From assembly GCA_020747065.1 (NCBI GenBank), contig JAGMVK010000013.1:682001-746000 (forward strand): a stretch of DNA of 64,000 nt. Direction: 5' to 3'. Below, one piece after another: positions 35,834 through 45,742 of this stretch. The notes under the pieces are model-generated. The model was not told the origin of the DNA, ran no database searches, and was given only the letters and a program-made list of their open reading frames with translations. Position numbers and translations under genes: made by a program. The stretch is from Cadophora sp. MPI-SDFR-AT-0126. Taxonomy: Eukaryota > Ascomycota > Leotiomycetes > Helotiales > Ploettnerulaceae. Every line of letters begins with the position of its first letter. Positions within the stretch are counted from its first letter, which is position 1.

Positions 35834-37386
35834 TTTCGAAATGGTTTCGTATTTATAAAGTTGTTGATAAAGATCTTGTTTGATTGTAGCTTTGCGAATC
35901 GCGGGTATGCAAAAATAACGAGATCTAAGTCGTGAATAGGGAGGCCGTTGGGAGCTAAGGAGTGTTGTGAGCGGTGTATTGCTCGAGATATTGGCAAGAG
36001 ATGTTGCGAATGCGAAGTGAAGGTGTTCAACGGCGACCTTATGTCCTCTTGTGGATGAGAGAAGAAGGAAAAGGAGGATCCAGGGAGGGCGGGCTGGAGT
36101 ACATAAGGAACGCGGGTGCGGGTGGATCTACTGGTGTGGATGGGATTTCATTTGGCTTGGGGGGAGACATGGACTGGCAGCGTGGGCGAGATGGGTCAAC
36201 AGGGACGAAATTGAGATGAACCACGCCAGCGCAGTAAGACTGGCCAGTAAGAGGACAGGCTTGCTCAAGCGAGGGGACTCGACACAGGAGCCCAAGATCC
36301 ACTAGAACGCGTACCTGACTGGCCCCTTGACTTGCCCCTTGGCTGGCCGTCTTAGGGACCGCTGTGAGTGGCCAAAGTCAGCCACCAAGAGCAGGGTTAA
36401 GGCTTGCTGGGACAGGGCCCGCACACCCTAATTCCACTTCATTCTCCACCAGCCAGAAATCAGCGACCATCGCATCAACAACCACCCACCCTGGCCCGGC
36501 CGAACGCCTCGAGTCCCAAAAGCCTCTTTTCCTCCTTTCAGGCTCTAAGCGTCTTCACAAGCCGCTATCCAGGCTTGGGTAAACCAAACAAAACACACCT
36601 CCATCGACATCCGACCACAACATCTTGTTTCACGCTCATCGGTCATGTCGCTGATTCGAGCCACGACGAGCCAGAAAAGACTTCGTCCGGTTGCTCGTCC
36701 GGTCTTGAAATGCGACGCAACGTGCGTTCACACTTCGTGCACTGAATGATTGATTCTTCGCTGGCAGTCAAACGGGCCTCTGTTCAAGCTGTCGCAAGCA
36801 GGCCAGCATTGAATCCTGTTTGATCCTGGAAAGTGACTGCTGAGGTGAGTTGCTGTTACTCAAAGGGATGAATAACATCAGATCCACAATTGGAAGTCAT
36901 GAATCAAGGAAAATACCCAGCACAGTAAGAACTGGTCGGCATATTCCACTTGCTCACAGAAAAGCCTTTGCAGAGGCTTCACTCACGGAGTCAGTGCAAC
37001 TCTCACATTGGTCTAAAATCCTGCAGAAATTGTAGCTTTGCAGGTCTAGAAAACTTTCAGATGCTGCGATATCAAGTCGATCCGATCACTTACAGATGGC
37101 ATCCACGCTTACCACACACACTTCCCAAAGCCCTAGAAACATGCAAGAAAACGCCATCACCTCAACAAAACTCAAGTATCCCAAAATCTTCGGTCACCGA
37201 ACCATGCATTATCTCATCCTATTGTTGTCCACCAGGTCAAGAAGTGCAGCATCTTGATATCTCATGATTTTCAACATCCCTCCCACTTACTCATGTCCCG
37301 CCCGCCCAGCTCGGCAGATCTGAACATCACCAAAACCTTCAGCGCAGGAAAACCCTCATCTCTTCATCCCCACAACCAATCAAATC

Positions 37387-37406
37387 CAAAAAAAAAAAAA
37401 AAAAAA
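37387..37406 (+). repeat. Poly(A) tract of about 20 nt
   Basis: Homopolymer run in the gene-free stretch. No retrotransposon-like sequence lies upstream and I see no flanking target-site duplication, so it is listed as a simple repeat only. Confidence 0.8.
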
Positions 37407-38623
37407 ATAGAATTTCAATCGTCATCCATTTTCTCCGATGCTGGCATGCTGCTCGCGGATGTCAAGCGTTGGATCCGCACTGAGAATCTCCCAGTTGAAA
37501 GTCCCGTAACGCAACACTCTAAACCACTCTCGCTCTAGACAGGGCCCGAAATCTGATTGTCATGTCCATCAAAGAGTCCAGAACATAGCGAGCGTACCCA
37601 GCCTAGCTCAGGAACGCGCGTGTCGCACTAAGGAGCTCAGGATGCCGTCGAACGTTAGAACCTTTTTTTGGCTTGGACGAGCAAGAGGGTCAAGCTGCTG
37701 CTCGAGGAGTACCGAGGGAATCGAGTCGACTGTCACCACAGGAGACGGGAAGGAATGCTCGCTGACTGAGCACAAGCTTGTCTGCACACTGCTTAGAACA
37801 TGCATAAGTAGTGCATTTTTGTGCGGCATTTATGTACAGCCTATAAAATCTGGTGGGTAAATGTGCAGAATTTGCACAACTGACTTTCTTGTGCTCTTCT
37901 ATCCCGCCCTGCACAGTGTCCCGATTGGATCTTTCGGCGTTACTGATACACACAGTCTGCTGTGGATTTGTGCAGAGTTTTTGTGCTGCATAAGTCTAGT
38001 TCTAGTACCAAGTTATGGAGGGTCTCATGTGCTTCGGCTTGGACAGCTTTTCCCAAATCGGATCCCCTTTGCGCTTTCATTGCAAATTTGGTTGACTGAC
38101 TGTCTTTGTTGAGTGGTGCTGTACCTGCGCTTCAATGCCACGTGTGTACAGTACCTGCATCTCAAACTCCGAGTACCTGCATTCAACGGAAAAACATAAG
38201 GAACCGAAGAACAGAACGAACAAATGACCGACACAAATCCTCGTACGGTGACTTCGTGGCGACTGGAGACAGGTGGACCAGCACCAGAAACCAAGAAACA
38301 CGCGCTCATCCAGCTTTCTAATTCCAGCCTATCAATACGTTCTTTTTTTCCCCTCTGTGCTTTCCTGCTATTCACATCTCTGTCTCTAATTCTGCTGGCG
38401 GACGTTACTTTTGCATTTTCGTTTTAAGTTATCATTTCTGGCTGGGCCTCTCCCGGCCAGGTCGCGCAAGTCCAACCTGTCTTCACGACCACCGCGTGGC
38501 CTCCTGCCTGCATGCGTGGCCACTCAGTGACCAAAGAATAATTGCTTAACCGTTGCACCATCCACGGCGCTGAGAAAGGCATTCCAGTCCTACGATAGAG
38601 TTAAATTTTGGCTCAGTGTTACG

Positions 38624-38686
38624 GGTCGCGACCTTCCTAAGCGACCAACGGCTGGCCCTCGGCAGCCAAACAAAACATTCGTTTTG
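38624..38686 (+). other. Three consecutive short stem-loops
   Basis: GGTCGC (38624-38629) pairs with GCGACC (38641-38646); GGCTG (38650-38654) with CAGCC (38663-38667); CAAAAC (38671-38676) with GTTTTG (38681-38686) around a 4-nt loop. The arms are perfect and the hairpins do not overlap. They could form a structured RNA or be chance. Confidence 0.4.
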
Positions 38687-38875
38687 GATCATTGGTTTAT
38701 TGTTCTGCCACGATCCTGATTTTTCGCAAGGGAAATGGGGTTAGAGCGGCTTACTCATTGACTCTACTGATGTGATTGTTTCTTATTTTGGATTTTTGGC
38801 CTCCGTTTCGTGCACCTTGGTACCACGCTTACTCAAGTCGCTCATTTGCTGTGCTGTGTAGCGAACGGCGGTTAA

Positions 38876-38900
38876 ACTCCCACGAGTCTTTTCGTGGAGT
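38876..38900 (+). other. Stem-loop with one bulge
   Basis: ACTCCCACGA (38876-38885) pairs with TCGTGGAGT (38892-38900), nine base pairs with one bulged C and a 6-nt loop. Confidence 0.5.
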
Positions 38901-38961
38901 CAGGTCTCACTGTGCGACGATAAACACGTTATAAATATGCATGCCACGAGAAGGATTTCGT

Positions 38962-39018
38962 CGTAAGTACAAGCCGGGTTTTTGCTTACCGGTATTTCTA
39001 GAATAAATAGTACTTACG
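38962..39018 (+). repeat. Inverted repeat, 9-bp arms
   Basis: CGTAAGTAC at 38962-38970 and its exact reverse complement GTACTTACG at 39010-39018, with a 39-nt spacer. Confidence 0.6.
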
Positions 39019-39303
39019 TCCTGCGATGGCGAGTGCCATTCAGCCTTATGAGAATCTTGGCGTGAGATCTCGCTTGGGTGTGTGTGAATTTGCCTGTTTT
39101 GTTGACGAGAAAGCGGGTATTTCGGGAAGGGCTGTACACGTTATATTAACTATTATCTTGTAGGCTAGCGATATGTCTGTCTAACTTGCTATGAATCGCG
39201 TGTGAAGTGCCCTGAGCAAGTGACTGGAGCCTTCAAACAAGGAGCGGTCGGATCCATATGTTTGGTCACTCGATGCGGCTGCATACCAGTCAGTCACCAA
39301 CGC

Positions 39304-39323
39304 GAACGAGGTGATCCTCGTTC
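39304..39323 (+). other. Perfect 8-bp hairpin with TGAT loop
   Basis: GAACGAGG, loop TGAT, CCTCGTTC. The most perfect stem-loop noticed in the window. No T run follows, so it is not an obvious Pol III terminator; it could equally be a palindromic protein-binding site. Confidence 0.6.
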
Positions 39324-40098
39324 CGTGAAATTCGTTGAGTCCACGGTATCATGCGTGCCATTAGATATAGCGATGTAGAGAAACTTCAAACAGTTGGTTG
39401 TACCGTCCCACTGACTGGTTCTGTATCTATTGTTAGTGAACACTTAGATATTCCTATTACTCGACAAGTCAGGAGCCATCCAAGGCTATTACCATCCCAT
39501 TCCATGTCCCTTCCACAGCTAAAACTTACCTCATCAAATCTTATACCATCCCATCCCACACTACTGCAACCCAATCTACTGATCACTTCCAACCTACTAT
39601 CCTATCGGTCAACAAAGTAAATAAACGAACCTCCCCATCCTCTCTCGCAGACCAAGAACACAACAAAGCGAATACTCTTCTGACCAGCCTCAATTTGACT
39701 TCAAAAGTCCAGTAAGTACTTCTCAGAACAGTCAAGTGGCACGCTCGCCTACCAAGGAATGTATTCTTTGGGCCTCTATCTTTCGCTACCAGATCCGGAA
39801 GCGAGGAGACTCCCGAATCTCCACCAGATACCCGAACGTCATGATTACGAGTCTGTGAAAGTTGAAGGGGATTTGATTTATTCTAAGAACAAGAACATCG
39901 ATTTCTACGCTTGATATGACTGGATTACGGATTCAGAGTTTAGAGAAGTGGAGGAGTTGTCTAGGCTCTCAGCATGACTTCCATCCTCAAGCTGCAATAC
40001 AACTCTCATATGCCAATCTCAAGTTCACAGAGTGTCATGATAATCGATATTTCATTCTAGAAACATAAAAGTACAATCTCGACCAAATGCACATCCCG

Positions 40099-41691
40099 TC
40101 ACTTCCTCAACTTCGTCCAGCCACTCGTCCCAGGCTTCCGCTCCCCATCACCACCCACCATCTCCACAGCTTCGACCACAGTCCTCATGCTCATAAAACT
40201 TTGCATCCCAAGATTCTGTGGGCGCTCTGCTGCCTCCTTTCTAGCTCCTACGACGACTCCATCATCGCCCATCTCGTCATCCACTGCCCAAGCGTCTGCG
40301 TCAAGCATTTCCCACTCAGCATTCGCAACCTCGCTTAAGAGCTTTGATTTTAGCTTGTCGGTGAGCTTCGTTGGACTTGGAAGTTTCCAGCTGCGGATAA
40401 AATCTGTGCCCACCGCGCCGCCCAAGAACGAGTGTGCGGTTCCGTGAGAGAAGTTACCCATTGTCGTAAATGTCGAGTTCTTCCTGTCACTCTCCCCGTC
40501 TGTTTCTCGTCCACCTTTGGTAGGTGTACTTTGGGCAGAGGAAGCTCTGCTGCCCGGTGATGGCCTGGGTTTCGTCCCAATTAGGAGGTTGTAAAGATTT
40601 CGACCGAGGTTGCAGATGTCTTCGAAACTGCTCTCGTCTCCCACGGGTATGCCTTGGCTCTTACAGACCCAAGCTATGTCATATGCAAGGAGTGTGACTC
40701 CTTCTAGGAAGAGACCGTAGCTTGATGGATCCTCTGTGGAAAGAAGGGGAAGCGGTTTCTTGATGAAGAGTGGCCGTGGATGGGGGAGATTACTCGGCGC
40801 TTCAGCATGCCGTGATGCTGTAGGGCTTGTGTTTGAAGACTGATTTGGTGTGTTGCCTGGAAAGGGCACATCTGTGTGCTTGTAGGATGAAGCAATAGGC
40901 AATATCGTAGGGAGTGGATAGTCTCGGTGAGGCAGTGTGATCTCTGCTGGAAGTCGTATTGCTAGATAGTGTGTAGATAACATCAATAGATGTACGATAT
41001 GTGATAATGCCGTTGAGATCTCGGCCGGACTCGCAGCTAAAAAATAGTTAATATTGACTTCACCAAGACCACAATACTCACTATTCAACGATCTCAGATC
41101 AACAATCCGCACCCCTCCTATCCTATATTCCTCACTACCGCTATTCCTTCGACCCCTTTTGAGCCCGTAGAGCTTCGCAGCTTCGCCGCAGAGGAAAGTC
41201 CGCGAGGAAGCGGTCGTAGCGTGTCCAAGATTCCATTTATGTTTGATCATGCTTGTAGCCTTCTTCACCTCTTCAATCTGTCGAGTCCTACGAGCCTCGA
41301 CTCCGTTAGAAGCAGAGGCTAGATCAGACTTCCTACGAGCGACAGTTGCCTTTCTTTTGGCTATGTCCTCTCTGGCCAACTCAACCTTCGCTCTCAACTC
41401 ATCTGCCCGTGTGATAATTTGCTGTGTCCTATCAACCGTCCGTTCTTTATCCGCAGAAGCAGCAGCGACTTCCAGAGAACTTTGCGATGCTTGCTGAGTC
41501 TCGCCGATTTGCTGAGCCTTGTCACCTGGGAAAAGGTTGGTAATTTGTGTACTAAGAGCGCCATTTTCGAGTAGGACCCGAGCATTCTGGATCCGCCCGT
41601 CGTAGAGCTGATTCCGAGCATCGATTGCGCATAAGAAATGCAATTTCTTGTCTCCTTGTCCGCCTGTTCGAAAGCAGATATCGCACTGCAT
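40099..41691 (-). CDS. ATG14: Autophagy protein Atg14 (PI3-kinase complex I subunit)
   Basis: Subunit directing the Vps34-Vps15-Atg6 complex to the pre-autophagosomal structure. Exons 41082-41691 and 40099-41036; 515 aa. The N-terminus has the conserved Cys motif (MQCDICFR, later HFLCAIDARNQL). A coiled coil occupies about residues 60-140 (KVELAREDIAKRKATVARRK). The conserved core GGVRIVDLRSLN/TASPAEISTALSHIVHLL and YLAIRLPAEITLPHRDYPLP follows, then a Ser/Pro-rich middle and a C-terminal block (LLAYDIAWVCKSQGI, FIRSWKLPSPTKLTDKLKSK). The intron (41037-41081) is 45 nt, in frame and without stop, so the gene also reads as one uninterrupted frame. The intron is supported by GTGAGT, a TTAAC branch and TTTTTTAG, and by continuity of the core across it. 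Confidence 0.9.
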   Translation of the reverse strand: MQCDICFRTGGQGDKKLHFLCAIDARNQLYDGRIQNARVLLENGALSTQITNLFPGDKAQQIGETQQASQSSLEVAAASADKERTVDRTQQIITRADELRAKVELAREDIAKRKATVARRKSDLASASNGVEARRTRQIEEVKKATSMIKHKWNLGHATTASSRTFLCGEAAKLYGLKRGRRNSGSEEYRIGGVRIVDLRSLNSEYCGLGEVNINYFLAASPAEISTALSHIVHLLMLSTHYLAIRLPAEITLPHRDYPLPTILPIASSYKHTDVPFPGNTPNQSSNTSPTASRHAEAPSNLPHPRPLFIKKPLPLLSTEDPSSYGLFLEGVTLLAYDIAWVCKSQGIPVGDESSFEDICNLGRNLYNLLIGTKPRPSPGSRASSAQSTPTKGGRETDGESDRKNSTFTTMGNFSHGTAHSFLGGAVGTDFIRSWKLPSPTKLTDKLKSKLLSEVANAEWEMLDADAWAVDDEMGDDGVVVGARKEAAERPQNLGMQSFMSMRTVVEAVEMVGGDGERKPGTSGWTKLRK

Positions 41692-42115
41692 CGTCGCCGA
41701 TCTAGGGAGATTCGATGTTGGTCAGCTTCGGCGCAAAATGTTGCTGTATCGGTACGTTCAAAAAGAGACTGGAAATAATAGGCTCGTCAGGCTGATGCAT
41801 GTCGTAGAGGTTAAGTGGGACAGTCGATAGAGGTAGGCATGTTATATGAGGTTCATGTCGTGAATGACTCGGACATGAAGCAAGGCAAGGCTGTCGCGCC
41901 TGGTCTCGAGGACAGTGGTGGTCGAGACGATAAGGCTCGCTTCAGTGTCTTATCGGAGTCACGTGCGGACGTGCTCAAGGAAGTCGCGCTCGTCTTGCGG
42001 CTTTACTTCTTGCTGTTGCGCAGTCGAGCAGTCCAACGCATCTTCTGTCCCTCACCATCCTATCAGAAACTTACGAGCAGGTCAGCCATCCAGAAATATC
42101 AGGCCAAACCTCATC
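41692..42115. promoter_or_regulatory. Divergent promoter region with a CACGTG E-box
   Basis: 424 bp between the ATG14 start (-) and the acidic protein start (+). A palindromic CACGTG within TCACGTG lies at 41960-41965, a bHLH-type site. Regulation through it is inference. Confidence 0.35.
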
Positions 42116-42866
42116 ATGTCATCCACCTCCGAATCCACTGTTGGGACTACCTCCAAACCTCCATCGAATGGTATCCCAAGAACTCCTTTACATGGGGGTC
42201 CGCCAAAGGGTGCTTCCAAGACGACAATGGTGTCACCTAAAAAGGTCACCGCTGAGGCGGCTTCTTCAGGAGATATTCAAGTTCCATCGTCCAGCCCACC
42301 TCCCGAATCTGAGTCTGGTTCAGTCAATAAACCCGCAGGAATCGACAATCACGAGACCCAGCAACCCGACGAGACAGATGAAGAGGACGAGGAGGACGAG
42401 GATGAGGGTGATGAAGATCAAGGCTTGCCGAAGTTTGATTGGGGTGACTTTGAGCAGCGCTATACAGAGACCCTGAAAAAGCAACACGAAGAAGAAGTTG
42501 AGATCATCGATGAATTTGACCTATATGCCACGGTATGTAACATCTCTTGTTGTACTGTGAGTCCGTCATATTGACTTGGAGTATAGTCTTTCATGGTTTG
42601 GGCTCAAGCTGCTGCTCAGCGGGATAATGCTAGAATGTCTAAGAGGTGAGCCAATGGGTGATTATCTACGCTACGGTATTGCTAACAATGTGTAGACTCA
42701 GAACTCGCATGAGGTTTACCCAGCTGGCTGAGAACTCCTTAGAGGACAAGAAGAATCACTGTACGTGGCCGTGAGGAAATTTTCTAAAGCAATGGCTGAC
42801 AACATGGTAGATCTGGAAGTCGTTCGTGCTTTTCAAGCGGCTATGGATATGCTTCGTCGAACCTGA
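42116..42866 (+). CDS. Small acidic coiled-coil protein, unrecognised
   Basis: Exons 42116-42532, 42587-42645, 42696-42760 and 42811-42866; phases close to 198 aa. The N-terminal 85 residues are Ser/Pro/Thr-rich and disordered. A run of Glu/Asp follows (about 82-100), then a compact, probably helical domain: LPKFDWGDFEQRYTETLKKQ, EVEIIDEFDLYATSFMVWAQ, LRTRMRFTQLAENSLEDKKN and VVRAFQAAMDMLRRT. The four exons and the well-formed amphipathic C-terminus argue for a real, conserved gene. I do not recognise the family. It shares a short promoter region with ATG14, but no link to autophagy can be inferred from that alone. Confidence 0.75.
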
Positions 42867-44243
42867 TGAACTGGGAACAATCTTGCTGTGTCCCGCCACA
42901 ATCGGCCAAAATTATGATTTCTACCAGCATGTCTCGTTTTAGGGCAGTTTGCTCAATTCATGGCAGGTACGGAGCATTTTGTTATTCTAAGGCGTTAGGT
43001 TCCCAGACAGCATCTATTCATCTACATTGCGTTTTTAGCTAGCTAGCTACCGAGATACCCAATTGCACGAAGCTTCCTCCTCCTTACACTTCAACTCAAT
43101 CACTTCGGTTGCCAGGAAGGCCTTGCCGTCAGTATTGTATATCGGCTCGCTTGTCTTGGTGCACCGAGCTTTCTTTAGGCCCGCAATGTGGCATATGAAA
43201 GGCCGCGAGCGATTTGTGTACTCCTCCAAGCACGAACTCTTGCAATCATTTGCGTATCTAAGCAGTCACATGCATTGCTCCACAATGATGCTCGCTACCT
43301 GGTAGAAGTGCAGATCTTGATCTCGCGCTTCGAGGTTTGGTAGTAGTACTATTTTGAAGCTATATCTGAAGTGTGGCGACACATTGGTTCTGGTAGGCGT
43401 GCAATGTTGCAAGCACATGTGCTTTTAGGCAGTGTCAAATAAAGCCGGGATATGGCAGTGGCTCCTTTCGGACCAAATCTATGTTGTGACAGGTGCCAAA
43501 GCTTAGCTCCCGGTAAGTGTATATGGCAGTTATCAACTCCGTCATATTTTCCAGCTTCTGTACATGATTTTGGACATTCTGAAAACACCTGAGCGCACGT
43601 CAAGGTCTAGAATACGTGCGTTACAACCGTACTGGTATCGATGGCTAAGTGCAATGTTTGGCATCGATCGATAATAGGTTGTCGAACGTCATGTTCCTTC
43701 TGTTCTCTCTTACGTCCGTTGGGCCCGTGCGCTGTCATTGGTCAGATGGGCTGCTACGGGCATCAATTCAGCCGATGGGTGATCGAGCAATTATCCATCA
43801 CTACAAATTAAGCGGTTACAGGGCTAAGCGAGTGCGGACAGGAGATTTCCAGCTTCTGATTATTCGCCTCAAGTCAACAATCGATTCTTGCCCTTGCTCT
43901 CTGACGTTTGGGCGCCGACCAAGGCTTGTAAAAGTGGCTGGAAATGGTTCGAGGCTGGTTAGGAGGCGCATCGCCCACATCATGATATCGATACAGAATG
44001 GGAACGCAGCTTCGCATTCGTTTGTAAATTCTTGGAGTGACAAAACACGATAACGCACGTAGGGAGTGTCCCAGCGGCACTGCAACTTTATAAGTATCTC
44101 GGTCTTCAGTACCTATCTGCGCCGACTTCAACGACAAGCAATCTGAGACACTATCGGTTTCATACTAACAGCTAAGCTCCGACCATTTCGATCCTCAAAA
44201 ACTTTCCTCATAACACAACACAACACAACTCCAAATCGCCATC
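42867..44243. other. Intergenic, 1.4 kb
   Basis: Downstream of the acidic protein gene and upstream of the SDR. Short frames on both strands (longest 134 codons at 43649-44053) without domains. A short tandem AGCTAGCTAGCT lies near 43037. Nothing else recognised. Confidence 0.45.
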
Positions 44244-45359
44244 ATGGGTTTGTTTTCAAACACGAAGCCCCCGCTCACCGAGAAGAATCTCCCAGACCAG
44301 TCAGGAAAGGTTTGAACCACTCTGCCTTTTTGGGGACTCCACACTCATCTCATGTGTTCTAGGTCTTTATAGTCACTGGCAGCACAGGTGGCTTGGGAAA
44401 GGATCTCGCCCAGATGCTGTATGCTCAAAATGCAAAGATTTACATAGCAGCTCGCTCGGAGCAAAAAGCACGCCAGGTGATAGATGAGATCAAGGGCAAA
44501 TTCCCAACATCGAAAGGAGCTTTGGTCTATCTCCACCTCGACCTCAACGATTTGACAACCATCAAAGCCTCGGCCGAGAGCTTTCTCGCCCAGGAGAAGT
44601 CTTTACATGTCCTCTGGAACAATGCTGGAGTCATGCGGCCGCCGCAGGGCAGTGTCACCAAGCAAGGCTACGAACTTCAAATCGGCACGAATAACGTTGC
44701 TCCATTCTTGTTCACCAAGCTTCTCACGCCGCTCTTGAAAGAAACGGCCAAGATATCGCCTCCAGGTAGTGTTCGAGTGGTGTGGGTATCTTCTTCCGCA
44801 GCAAAGAATTTTTCGCCAGATGGCGGCTTGGATGTCTCGAATCTTGATTACCACATCGACAAAGGTGTGTGGCCGAAGTATGGAATCAGCAAAGCTGGTA
44901 ATATCTATCATGGAAAGGAGTATGCAAGGCGATTTGGACAAGATGGGATCTTGAGTCTGGTGAGCGACTTTCCATTCTAATGCTTTGAGGCGATGTACTG
45001 ACTGGACTAGTCTGTGGATCCCGGGTTTCTGAAGACCGACCTGTATCAGAATCTTCCCCGATGGCAGGCGCCCTTCATGAACCTGCTGTTACATGATCCT
45101 ATCTACGGGGCATATACAGAGCTCTTTGCAGGTCTGTCGACAGATATTACCATGTCAAACAACGGCGATTTCAGTGAGTCTTCTAGCCTTCAGAGCCATT
45201 GCTTTATAGAAGTAACAACCCGTAGTTGAACCATGGGGCAAAGTCACACCAGCAAGAAAAGACATCGAACTGGGAAGCAAGCCAAAGGAAGAAGGGGGGA
45301 CTGGAATTGCGAAAGACTTCTGGTACTGGACAGAGAAGCAGATTGCGACCTACATATAG
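44244..45359 (+). CDS. Short-chain dehydrogenase/reductase (retinol dehydrogenase/WW-oxidoreductase-like)
   Basis: NAD(P)-dependent oxidoreductase. Exons 44244-44309, 44363-44959, 45011-45173 and 45226-45359; 319 aa. The cofactor-binding TGSTGGLG lies at residues 27-34, NNAG at 108-111, serines of the catalytic set at about 165-167 (VWVSSSAAKNF), and the catalytic pair Tyr195 and Lys199 in YGISK. After the catalytic site come VDPGFLKTDLYQN and a C-terminal WYWTEKQIATYI. This is the classical layout of fungal SDRs similar to retinol dehydrogenases. The substrate is unknown. No signal peptide; probably cytosolic. It precedes the HET gene pair but shows no functional link. Confidence 0.92.
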
Positions 45360-45742
45360 ATGATCAGCTTTAATTGCGCAACCACAATCGTCTTTTGCAA
45401 TCATCAGTAAGCGAACGAAATTGTTTGTCAATCGTGTTGGAGTTTTGTTTTGCACAATTTCCTGGAGGATACAAGCCAGCTGGGACGCTTAGGGACTTTG
45501 ATAGAAATCTAGAAGTTATGGTACTGTTTCCCTCGTCATCTAATCAATATAATAAAATCCGATTGGCTACTTTACGCAAATTAATACAGTGGGCTCCAAT
45601 TGCCCCTGCTAGAATTGGTCCAGCCCCCAACATGCAGACGTGCGGCTGAGATGACCTAAAATGGCCCAGCTATTCACGCTTAAGGATTGAAGGATTCCCC
45701 TGAACTCCCACCCACATTTCCGTCGCGACGGTCCGGTCCAGC
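45360..45742. other. Intergenic, HET-ankyrin gene upstream region
   Basis: 383 bp; presumed SDR 3' UTR and HET-gene promoter. Nothing else recognised. Confidence 0.45.

Larger units (their letters stand above)
35834..40098. other. Largest gene-free stretch, 4.3 kb
   Basis: Between the 5' end of the Asp f 4-like gene (-) and the 3' end of ATG14 (-). Only scattered short frames on both strands, none with a domain. It contains a run of about 20 A near 37387-37406 and a cluster of hairpins between 38.6 and 39.33 kb (listed separately). No transposase, reverse transcriptase, LTR pair or RNA gene recognised. Confidence 0.5.

Noticed and set aside
37387..37406. Poly(A) run as the 3' end of a retroposed copy
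   Set aside because: No coding remnant upstream and no target-site duplication found; a simple homopolymer is sufficient.
38540..38575. A tRNA-like A box on the minus strand (TGGTGCAACGG followed by TTAAGC)
   Set aside because: It fits the A-box consensus, but no B box (GGTTCGANNCC) follows at the right distance and no cloverleaf closes.
41915..42115. Upstream open extension of the acidic protein and an overlapping 141-codon frame from 41815
   Set aside because: The extension has no conserved character and would run through the ATG14 promoter; the MSSTSES start is typical of fungal proteins.
43649..44053. 134-codon frame as a gene
   Set aside because: No domain, no sensible ATG context, and overlapping antisense frames of similar length.
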